Below, piece after piece: positions 26,531 through 34,041 of a DNA stretch of 64,000 nt. The notes under the pieces are model-generated. The model ran no database searches, was not told where the DNA came from, and was given only the letters and a program-made list of their open reading frames with translations. The stretch is from Rhodoferax aquaticus (GTDB taxonomy: Bacteria; Pseudomonadota; Gammaproteobacteria; Burkholderiales; Burkholderiaceae_C), in assembly GCF_006974105.1 (NCBI RefSeq), contig NZ_CP036282.1:868001-932000 (forward strand), given 5' to 3'. Position 1 is the stretch's first letter; each line of letters starts with the position of its first letter. The translations under genes and the position numbers were made by a program.

Positions 26531-26953
26531 TCAGGAAATAGGTGGTTTCAGGCTCGGGGCGGCAGTGACACTGTGCAATGCCCAATACGTGCTTTGCGGT
26601 GCGCTGTGGCCAAACGCGACCACGGGAGCAAGCACGGCAGCTGTGCCCAGGGCCAAGGAATGGCAGACTTGGCAGCTGCTGCAAGTACCGCAATGCGTGG
26701 TGTCGCCTGATGACGCATCAGCTTGTTCAGCGCTTTGTACCAAGGCAGGCGCGGACTGGTCTACGCAGTCATGGTGCGCTGCATCTACACTTTGAGAGGA
26801 AAAATGGCTGCTAGCGCCTGTAGATAGAGCGGGAGTAGCTACTATTTTTGTAGTGTGGGCCTGCGACGTGGCCATGTCCAATGCCATAAGGTCTGCCGCC
26901 AGCGCACGCAGCGGGAGCAAGACCATCATGACAATTAAAAGGGCTAGACGCAT
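26531..26953 (-). CDS. CzcI-like small exported Cys/His protein
   Basis: 140-residue exported protein. A short signal (MRLALLIVMMVLLPLRALAA) is followed by a variable middle with His and Cys and then CGTCSSCQVCHS, the Cys-rich pattern of CzcI-like proteins that precede metal-efflux operons. Residues ~30-50 are encoded by a copy of the dispersed repeat (26801-26855), read in frame. The ATG lies inside the terminator stem of the upstream liv operon. About 100 bases separate it from the next gene of the copper cluster. A metal-sensing or regulatory role is inferred from the family only. Confidence 0.55.
   Translation of the reverse strand: MRLALLIVMMVLLPLRALAADLMALDMATSQAHTTKIVATPALSTGASSHFSSQSVDAAHHDCVDQSAPALVQSAEQADASSGDTTHCGTCSSCQVCHSLALGTAAVLAPVVAFGHSAPQSTYWALHSVTAAPSLKPPIS
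26801..26855 (+). repeat. Dispersed repeat, copy B (inside CzcI-like gene)
   Basis: AAAATGGCTGCTAGCGCCTG then GGGAGTAGCTACTATTTTTG then TAGTG closely matches copy D at 56296 in both the 5' half and the AGTAGCTA...TTTTTGTAGTG end. It lies within the coding sequence of the CzcI-like protein without breaking the frame. Confidence 0.65.
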
Positions 26954-26976
26954 CAGTGAATGATACGCCTAGCCCC
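26936..26976 (-). terminator. Terminator of liv operon overlapping next start codon
   Basis: Read on the minus strand, a 15-bp stem (26961-26975 with 26941-26955) with a five-base loop has two G-U pairs and is followed by TTTTAATTGT. It starts ~16 bases after the livK stop. On the opposite strand the same two positions are A-C mismatches, so the structure favours minus-strand transcripts. The distal arm contains the ATG of the CzcI-like gene (26951-26953). Confidence 0.75.
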
Positions 26977-26991
26977 TAAAAGTTCACTCGA

Positions 26992-28179
26992 TTACTTCTT
27001 AGCGGGTGCGTCGCCAAAATACTCCGACACGACTTTCCACTTGCCGTCGGTAATCTGAGACAGACGCGACACGGTGCTGCCAATGCGTTTCGTGGAGGTG
27101 AACGTGGCTGCAGGCGCACCAAACATGTCAGGAGCAATCGTGGTGCTGTCCATCACTTTGATGAAACTGTCGGTGCTCAAGTTCTTGCCCGCTTTGGTCG
27201 ATGCGTTGGCAAACGCGTTGATCACGTAGTAGCCATACACAGAGAAGACGGTGGGGTCGTCATTGAATTTGGTCTTGTACTTGTTCGCCCAAAACCGGAG
27301 GGGTTGCGATTGCTCATCGGTGTAGGGGTTTTGTACGGTCATGGTGGCATACAGACCGTCCATGGCTTTGCCACCCAGCTTGTGGATCAGGTCGGTATAG
27401 GCGGCACTAGAACCCAAGAATGTGGGGCTGTAGCCCAGCTTGCGCGCGGTGCCAATGGCGCCAATGGTCTCGCGGATGATGGTGCCCAAGACCACGAAGT
27501 CGCAGCCGCCGGCTTGCAGTTTGGAGATCTGTGACGAAAAGTCCGTGGCACCCCGTTTGTACGAGGTTTTTTCGGCGAACTCCATGCCTATGGTTTTCAA
27601 GCCGTCTTCACTGCCTTTGAGGACTTCCAAGCCAAAGTCGTCATCTTGGTACATGGTGCAGACTTTTTTGGCAGACTTCTCTTTGACCAATTTGGGTACT
27701 GCGGAGCGCATTTGGTCGTAGTAAGGTGCTGCGAATGCGTACTTCAGCCGGTCAAACGGGTCGTACATTTCGCGTGCTGCGGTAATGGGAAAGAAGTTGA
27801 CGACGTTCTTCTCAAATTGCACCGGCATGGCCGCCATGTTCTGGGCGGTTCCTAGGTGGCCCAGCATCATGAAAATCTTGTCTTGGTTAACCAACTTCTG
27901 TGCGGCCAAAACTGCGCGTTTGGGGTCGTAGCCAGAGTCCTCAATCAAGAGCTTTACCTTGCGCCCATTGATGCCGCCTTGCTCATTGATTTCATCGACC
28001 GCCAGAATCATGCCGGAGCGGATTTGCTTGCCAAAACCCGCCAAGGGGCCTGACAAGTCTTGGATGGTTCCCACCGTAATCTCGTCTTTGCTGACACCTT
28101 GTTGTGCCTGCGCTAAACCGGCCGACAAGGCCAGACTTAACGCGGCACCATGGGCCAAAAGAGTATGCAACTTCATCAT
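26992..28179 (-). CDS. ABC transporter solute-binding protein (LivK family)
   Basis: 395-residue periplasmic type-I binding protein. A signal peptide (cut after AQA, about residue 25) is followed by GVSKDEITVGTIQDLSGPLA, typical of the LivK/HAAT family. The start is the first of two ATGs after AAGGAGACCG. It is the last gene of the operon with permeases, ATPases and a CoA ligase. That context suggests a carboxylic acid ligand rather than an amino acid. Confidence 0.85.
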   Translation of the reverse strand: MMKLHTLLAHGAALSLALSAGLAQAQQGVSKDEITVGTIQDLSGPLAGFGKQIRSGMILAVDEINEQGGINGRKVKLLIEDSGYDPKRAVLAAQKLVNQDKIFMMLGHLGTAQNMAAMPVQFEKNVVNFFPITAAREMYDPFDRLKYAFAAPYYDQMRSAVPKLVKEKSAKKVCTMYQDDDFGLEVLKGSEDGLKTIGMEFAEKTSYKRGATDFSSQISKLQAGGCDFVVLGTIIRETIGAIGTARKLGYSPTFLGSSAAYTDLIHKLGGKAMDGLYATMTVQNPYTDEQSQPLRFWANKYKTKFNDDPTVFSVYGYYVINAFANASTKAGKNLSTDSFIKVMDSTTIAPDMFGAPAATFTSTKRIGSTVSRLSQITDGKWKVVSEYFGDAPAKK

Positions 28180-28246
28180 CGGTCTCCTTGTGAATATTCG
28201 GTTCCAACACACTAACAATTTGTCTTAAACACCTCAGTACGCGGGG

Positions 28247-30106
28247 CTATTCGCGGTACATAGCGGTGATTTGCGCCGCGTACTTTTGCTCAACGAGTTT
28301 GCGCTTGAGCTTCATAGTGGGGGTGAGCTCTTCATCTTCAGCGCTGAGCTGGTTTTCGAGCAAAAAGAATTTTTTGATTTGTTCGACCCGTGCAAACTTC
28401 TTGTTCACACGGTCCAATTCGGCTTGGATCAAAGCCTGCACCTCAGGGCTTCGGGTGAGGCTGGCATAGTTGCTAAAGGGTACGTCTGCGTCTTGGGCGA
28501 ATTTCTCGACGTTCTCTTGGTCAATCATGATGATGACGGTGAGATACGCCCGCTTGTCGCCAATGACCACCGCGTCGGTGATGTACGGAGAGAACTTCAA
28601 GTCATTTTCCAACTCACTGGGGGTGATGTTTTTCCCCCCGGCAGTGATCAAAATGTCTTTCATGCGGTCGGTGATGCGCAGGTAGCCGTCAGCATCCATA
28701 GCGCCCACATCGCCCGTGTGCAGCCAACCCTCGGCATCGATGGTCTCCGCCGTTTTTTCAGGTTGGTTCAGGTAGCCCGCAAACACATTGGGGCCACGCA
28801 CCAAAATCTCGTGGGTATCAGGGGCCAAGCGTATCTCGTTGAAGCTGGCAGCCGGGCCAATGCTGCCAGGCTTGATGCGTGAGGCGGGCACACCCGTGGA
28901 TGCGCCGCAGGTCTCGGTCATGCCCCAGACTTCCAGCATGGGAACACCGAGCGCCAAGTACCAGCGCACCAATTCTGGCGAGATAGGCGCAGCACCCGTG
29001 ACCAAGTAACGCGCGCGGTGGATACCAATGAGCCTGCGCACATTGTTAAGCGCCAAGAGTTGTGCCAGCTTGAATTGCAGCTTAAGACCCGCGCCTACAG
29101 GTGCCTGCGCCAGCACCAAGTCGGCAATGCGCGTGCCCACGCCAATGCTCCAGCCATACGCGGCCTGTTGCAGGCGGCCTGATTCTTTGAGTGCAATCAT
29201 CACGCCTGAGTACAGCTTTTCCCACACGCGTGGCACTGCAGTAAAGACCGTGGGAGCAATCTCACGCACGTTCTCCGGCACGGTTTGGGGGTTTTCAACA
29301 AAGTTGAGCTTGGTGCCGGTGTAGAGGGAGAAATACTCGCCCCCCATGCGCTCTGCAATGTGGCACAGGGGAAGAAAGCACATGCGTTCATCGTGCTCGT
29401 CTTGGGCGAGCAGGGTGTTGAACCCGCGTACGGTATAGACCAAGCCCTTGTGTAAATGCATGGCACCTTTGGGCTTGCCGGTGGTGCCTGAGGTGTAGAC
29501 CAGTATTGCAAGATCTTCTGGTTGGCATGCGGCGGCTGCCGCTTGTACTGCCCCGGGGTGGGCTTGCAAGTAGCTACGGCCCAGCTGACGCAGGGCGTCT
29601 AGGCTCAAAACGTCTGGGTCTTCCAAGCCACGCAGGCCGTCCATGTTGAACACCACAATCTTGCGCATCTGGGGCAAGTGGGCGCGGACCTCCAATGCCT
29701 TGTCGAGCTGCTCGTCGTCTTCAACAAACAAAAACGTGGTGCGCGAGTCTTCGCACAGGTACTGCACCTGACTGGCCGCGTCTGTGGGGTAAATACCGTT
29801 GGACACGCCACCTGCGGACAGGATGGCGAGGTCTGCCCAAACCCACTCCACCACGGTGTTTGCCAAAGTGGACGCGCATTCGCCTTTCTGGAAGCCCAGG
29901 CTCATCAGTCCCGCTGCAATCTCTTGCACGGCATCGCCCGTTTGCTGCCAGGTGTGGCTGCGCCACAGGCCCATGTGTTTTTGGCGCAACCACACTTGTG
30001 CGCTGCGCTTGTTTACCGCTTCCCAGAACATGGCTGGGATGGTGTTGCCGCTCAACACGCTTTGGGTGTTGGCTTGCAGGTGTTGGAGATCCCACAGAAC
30101 GCTCAT
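28247..30106 (-). CDS. Long-chain acyl-CoA synthetase (AMP-forming)
   Basis: 619-residue ANL-family ligase activating a carboxylate to acyl-CoA through an acyl-AMP. The P-loop motif YTSGTTGKPKG is near residue 205, VWGMTETCGAS follows, and the late GWLHTGDVG and GGKNITPSELE motifs are intact. It resembles FadD15-type long-chain ligases. The start at 30106 follows GTGGAGATAAAGACA, six bases after livF. Being inside a liv operon suggests uptake coupled to CoA activation. Confidence 0.87.
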   Translation of the reverse strand: MSVLWDLQHLQANTQSVLSGNTIPAMFWEAVNKRSAQVWLRQKHMGLWRSHTWQQTGDAVQEIAAGLMSLGFQKGECASTLANTVVEWVWADLAILSAGGVSNGIYPTDAASQVQYLCEDSRTTFLFVEDDEQLDKALEVRAHLPQMRKIVVFNMDGLRGLEDPDVLSLDALRQLGRSYLQAHPGAVQAAAAACQPEDLAILVYTSGTTGKPKGAMHLHKGLVYTVRGFNTLLAQDEHDERMCFLPLCHIAERMGGEYFSLYTGTKLNFVENPQTVPENVREIAPTVFTAVPRVWEKLYSGVMIALKESGRLQQAAYGWSIGVGTRIADLVLAQAPVGAGLKLQFKLAQLLALNNVRRLIGIHRARYLVTGAAPISPELVRWYLALGVPMLEVWGMTETCGASTGVPASRIKPGSIGPAASFNEIRLAPDTHEILVRGPNVFAGYLNQPEKTAETIDAEGWLHTGDVGAMDADGYLRITDRMKDILITAGGKNITPSELENDLKFSPYITDAVVIGDKRAYLTVIIMIDQENVEKFAQDADVPFSNYASLTRSPEVQALIQAELDRVNKKFARVEQIKKFFLLENQLSAEDEELTPTMKLKRKLVEQKYAAQITAMYRE

Positions 30107-30111
30107 TGTCT

Positions 30112-30909
30112 TTATCTCCACATCTTTTTCTTCTTCCAACGCCGCTCACCGCGCACGCCGTCGTCCTTCATGCCGAGATAGAACTCTTTGATGTCCTCTT
30201 TCTCCCGCAGGTGGGCGCAGGTGTCTTCCATGACAATGCGCCCGTTTTCCAGCACGTAGCCGTAGTCGGAGGCGTTGAGGGCCATGTTGGCGTTTTGTTC
30301 AACCAACAAAATAGTGGTGCCACGCTCACGGTTGATGCGCACCACGATTTCGAATATCTCTTTGGTGAGTTTGGGCGACAGGCCCAAGCTGGGCTCGTCG
30401 AGCAAAATCAAGTCGGGGTCGGCCATGAGTGCACGGCTGATGGCGAGCATCTGTTGTTGGCCGCCTGACAGCAATCCAGCATCTTGCTCGGCGCGTTCGC
30501 GCAGAATAGGGAAGTAAGTAAACACGGTTTCCATGTCCCGTGCGACACCGTCACGGTCGGAGCGGGTGTATGCCCCCATCTGCAAGTTGTCGCGCACGCT
30601 GAGCAAGGGGAAGACTTCGCGCCCTTCCGGTACATGGCTGAGCCCTTGCTTGACGATGTCAGCGGGGTCTTGGGCCGTGATGTCTTCGCCCTTGAACTCC
30701 ACGCTGCCTTTGCGTGGGTCCAAAATGCCCGAGATGGTTTTCAAAATGGTGGTCTTGCCAGCGCCGTTGGAGCCTAGTACGGTGGCGATTTCGCCGCGCG
30801 CGACTTGCAAGCTAACGCCCCGAATCGCCTTGATAGGGCCATAGGCGCTTTCCACGTTTTGCAGCTTCAGCACCGGCTGGTCGCTGATAGAGGGAGGCAG
30901 GGTGCTCAT
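30112..30909 (-). CDS. livF: ABC transporter ATPase (LivF type)
   Basis: 265-residue ATPase of branched-chain amino acid type importers, driving transport from the cytoplasmic face. Walker A GSNGAGKTT is near residue 46, the signature LSGGQQQMLAISRAL near 146, and Walker B LILLDEPSLGLSP. The C-terminus is longer than usual with a basic tail (RRWKKKKMW). Its start overlaps the livG stop by four bases. Confidence 0.85.
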   Translation of the reverse strand: MSTLPPSISDQPVLKLQNVESAYGPIKAIRGVSLQVARGEIATVLGSNGAGKTTILKTISGILDPRKGSVEFKGEDITAQDPADIVKQGLSHVPEGREVFPLLSVRDNLQMGAYTRSDRDGVARDMETVFTYFPILRERAEQDAGLLSGGQQQMLAISRALMADPDLILLDEPSLGLSPKLTKEIFEIVVRINRERGTTILLVEQNANMALNASDYGYVLENGRIVMEDTCAHLREKEDIKEFYLGMKDDGVRGERRWKKKKMWR

Positions 30910-31751
30910 AGTTGGCGGGCGTCTAAAGCGCCAAATGTGGTGGTGCGTCGCAGCGAAGACACATCGTCTGCAGAGCCCAGATACGCTTCGATCACCCCCG
31001 GGTCGTTTTGCACCTCGCGCGGGGTGCCCATGGCCAAGACTTCCCCTTGGCTCATGGCAAGCACGCGGTCTGAGACTTTAGAGACCAAGCCCATGTCATG
31101 CTCGACCATCAGCACGGTAATGCCGAGTTCGTTTTTGATGTCTTGAATCCAAAATGCCATGTCGTCGGTTTCTTCCACGTTTAAGCCACTGGAGGGTTCG
31201 TCCAGCAGCAGCAGTTTGGGCTCTGTGCACAGTGCCCGCGCAAGTTCCACCACCTTGCGTACGCCGTAGGGCAAACCCGCCACAAAGGTGTCGCGGTAAT
31301 GCTGCAGACCCAAGAAGTCGATGACCTCTTCAGCCTTGGCACGCGCTTGCAACTCGGTGCGCCGCACCTTAGGGCTAAAGAACAGGTCTTGCCACAGCCC
31401 AGTGGCGCGGTGGGTGTGCCGGCCAATCAGCAGGTTGTGCAGCACGCTTGCGTGTTCAAACAACTCGATGTTTTGAAACGTGCGAGCAATGCCCAAAGCC
31501 GCCACGTCTTGCGGTGCTTGCTCGGTCAGCTGCAGCATGCCTTGCGGCCCCAAGTAGCTGATCTCGCCACTGGTCGGTGTGTAAATCCGGCTGATGAGGT
31601 TGAACACCGTCGTCTTGCCAGCGCCGTTGGGCCCGATGAGTGTGAAGACTTCGCCTTGGCGAACATCAAAGCTCACCTTGTTGACCGCCAGCACGCCACC
31701 GAAGCGCACGCTGATGTTTTGGGCTGATAGAAGAATGGGAGAGGGCGTCAT
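30906..31751 (-). CDS. livG: ABC transporter ATPase (LivG type)
   Basis: 281-residue ATPase paired with LivF. Walker A GPNGAGKTT is near residue 41 and Walker B LLLLDEPSSGLN. The signature is the degenerate LPYGVRKVVELARAL, and the C-terminal LivG-type PREVQNDPGVIEAYLG is present. It overlaps livM and livF by four bases on each side, so the three are coupled. Confidence 0.85.
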   Translation of the reverse strand: MTPSPILLSAQNISVRFGGVLAVNKVSFDVRQGEVFTLIGPNGAGKTTVFNLISRIYTPTSGEISYLGPQGMLQLTEQAPQDVAALGIARTFQNIELFEHASVLHNLLIGRHTHRATGLWQDLFFSPKVRRTELQARAKAEEVIDFLGLQHYRDTFVAGLPYGVRKVVELARALCTEPKLLLLDEPSSGLNVEETDDMAFWIQDIKNELGITVLMVEHDMGLVSKVSDRVLAMSQGEVLAMGTPREVQNDPGVIEAYLGSADDVSSLRRTTTFGALDARQL

Positions 31752-32824
31752 TTCAATCTGTCCGATTTTTGGAACGACTTTTGGCGCTTGAACATGCCTT
31801 GGCGGTAGAAGGGGAACATTTGCAAATAGGTCCGTACCTTGAGCCAGCGGCCATACAAGCCAAGTGGCTCAAACAGCACAAAGGCAATGACAACGGTGCC
31901 GTACACCACTGCTTGCAAGCCCGGGGCTTGCCCAATCATTGCGGGCAGGTAGTCCTTAAACAAGGCAATCAGTTGGGGCATGCTGATGAGGAACACCGCC
32001 CCCAAAAACGCACCGTGCACAGAACCAACGCCCCCTATCACAATCATGAGCAAAAGCTCAACCGATTGCAAAAGGCTGAACTGGTCGGGCGAAATGAATT
32101 GCAGCTTGTGTGCGTACAGTGCGCCTGCGATTCCCGCCAAAGCGGCCGATAGCGAAAAAGACAGCGTTTTGTAATGGGCTAGGTGAATGCCCATGCTTTG
32201 GGCCGAAATTTCTGAATCTCGAATGGCGACAAAGGCACGCCCAGTGGGTGAGCGCAGCAGGTTCAAGATACCTAAAGTGCAGACCACCGTGATCCCTAAG
32301 CACAGCCAGTAAAACTGGTCTCCGCTGTCCACCTGCCAGCCAAAAACATTGGGCTTTTTGATGTGAATGCCCGCGTTGCCGCCCGTCACTGACTCCCAGC
32401 GCGCAAGCACTTCTTCCACAATGAATCCAAACGACAGCGTCGCCATACCTAGGTAGATACCTTTGACCCGCAGCGCAGGCAAGCCCACCACCAAGCCCAC
32501 AATGGCGGAAAAACCCGCTGCACTTGCCAGCGCCAGAGGAAACGGAACACCCATGTTGGTGAGCACGGCCTGCGTATAGGCACCCACCCCCAAGAATGCG
32601 GCATGTCCCAGTGAGAAAAGACCTGTGAAGCCAGCCAAAAGCATCAAACCCAAGCCAGCGATGGAATAGATCAATACAAAGGTCAGCTGTGCCAGCCAGT
32701 ACTCGGCCATGAGCCAAGGGGCGAATAACAAAGCTACCGCAAGGGCGCTGTACCAAAACACATGGCCGCCGTGCTTGGCGAGTTTGATGTCTTGTGCGTA
32801 GTCGGTTTTGAAGATGAAGCGCAC
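31748..32824 (-). CDS. livM: ABC transporter permease (LivM type)
   Basis: 358-residue permease with about ten hydrophobic segments, including GLGLMLLAGFTGLFSLGHAA, the conserved LivM segment. The preferred start is GTG 32824, one base after the livH stop and preceded by AGAAGGTG; an ATG at 32854 would overlap livH. The basic C-terminal tail is cytoplasmic. Confidence 0.83.
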   Translation of the reverse strand: MRFIFKTDYAQDIKLAKHGGHVFWYSALAVALLFAPWLMAEYWLAQLTFVLIYSIAGLGLMLLAGFTGLFSLGHAAFLGVGAYTQAVLTNMGVPFPLALASAAGFSAIVGLVVGLPALRVKGIYLGMATLSFGFIVEEVLARWESVTGGNAGIHIKKPNVFGWQVDSGDQFYWLCLGITVVCTLGILNLLRSPTGRAFVAIRDSEISAQSMGIHLAHYKTLSFSLSAALAGIAGALYAHKLQFISPDQFSLLQSVELLLMIVIGGVGSVHGAFLGAVFLISMPQLIALFKDYLPAMIGQAPGLQAVVYGTVVIAFVLFEPLGLYGRWLKVRTYLQMFPFYRQGMFKRQKSFQKSDRLK

Positions 32825-32825
32825 G

Positions 32826-33722
32826 TTACACCTTCTTGCGTAAGCTAGGACCAAAGAGGCCCGTGGGTTTGACCATCAGCATGACGAGCACCACCACATA
32901 GGCAGCGGTGTCCTTAAATCCATCGGGCAAGTAAAAGCCCGCAAACGATTCCACAAGCCCGATGACAAGCCCCCCCACAATTGCGCCTGGTAGGCTGCCA
33001 AAGCCACCCACCACTGCAGCCGGAAAAGCCTTGAGACCTATGAAGCCCATGTTGGCATGCACAAAGGTAATCGGGGCCAGCAAGAGCCCGGCAATGGCGG
33101 CCACAGCGGCGGCCAGTCCCCAAGCAATGCCATTGAGTCGTTGCACCGGGATGCCCATGTAATACGCTGCCAGCTGGTTTTGGGAGGCTGCTTGCATGGC
33201 AATGCCAAGCTTGGTGTAGCGAAACAAAGCGTAGAGCAAACCGCACAGTACAGCAGTAGCCCCAATGACGGCCATATGTTCCACATTCAAGATGAGTGCA
33301 CCCACGCCCATCGCGTTACCACCTAGCTTCCAGATCTCGTCTTTGTAAGGCACGGGCAGAGCTTGTGTGTCGGTTCCTATGCCGGGAATCATGGTGACCA
33401 AGCCTTTGATGACATAGCCAATTCCAATGGTCAGCATCACCACAGAAAACGCGGGTTGGCCGAGCACGGGCCGTATCACAACCCGCTCAAGCAACATGCC
33501 GAACACAGCCATGCCCGCCACGGCGCACAAGACGGTAGTCCAATAGGAAAAGCCCAGCATGGTCAAACCAACCAAGCCGCCAAAGGCACCTAGCATCATG
33601 AGTTCGCCCTGCGCGAAACTCACGGTTTCGGTGGCCTTGTAAATGAGCACAAAGCCCAGCGCGATCAGGCCGTAAATGCAACCTTGTGCAATGCCGCTGA
33701 TCAGCAATTGAAGAACCTGCAC
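32826..33722 (-). CDS. livH: ABC transporter permease (LivH type)
   Basis: 298-residue permease with about eight hydrophobic segments and the LivH start GIAQGCIYGLIALGFVLIYK. GAGGAG precedes the ATG. It is the first gene of the operon livH-livM-livG-livF-ligase-livK. The gene order with an internal CoA ligase is common for carboxylate uptake systems of Burkholderiales. Confidence 0.85.
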   Translation of the reverse strand: MQVLQLLISGIAQGCIYGLIALGFVLIYKATETVSFAQGELMMLGAFGGLVGLTMLGFSYWTTVLCAVAGMAVFGMLLERVVIRPVLGQPAFSVVMLTIGIGYVIKGLVTMIPGIGTDTQALPVPYKDEIWKLGGNAMGVGALILNVEHMAVIGATAVLCGLLYALFRYTKLGIAMQAASQNQLAAYYMGIPVQRLNGIAWGLAAAVAAIAGLLLAPITFVHANMGFIGLKAFPAAVVGGFGSLPGAIVGGLVIGLVESFAGFYLPDGFKDTAAYVVVLVMLMVKPTGLFGPSLRKKV

Positions 33723-33747
33723 GTTGTCTCCTCTGGATGAAGTCTTG

Positions 33748-33801
33748 TTTATAGTGGTCTGTCGCTTCTTTACCGATAGGGTTCACGCTGATAGGGTTCA
33801 C
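33748..33801 (-). promoter_or_regulatory. Candidate liv-operon promoter with tandem operator
   Basis: On the minus strand a good -10 (TATAAA, 33748-33753) lies 25 bases before the livH start. Just upstream is a perfect direct repeat of GTGAACCCTATC (33775-33786 and 33790-33801, 15-base period), placed about where an activator contacting polymerase would bind. The -35 is poor, consistent with activation. The rest of the 319-base gap (33723-34041) shows no gene; TTGACA at 33977 has no matching -10. Confidence 0.4.
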
Positions 33802-34041
33802 ACCGATGTCGTGCCAATTTACATGCGGTGATGCACGGTTTACAGGGCGCTATCAGAGGGGAAACTTCGCTCCAACGCATCTGTTTCTCCTCGGAAATGC
33901 CACGTTTTCCACTGCGCGCTCATGACACATTGGCGACTTGTTTTGGCCTTGTGTTCTATGGGGTTTTCTTTTGGAGTTGACATGCCCATAATGGGGGGCA
34001 CGGTGACCCATTTGGTCTCAGGCTGATTAAAGGATGCGTAG

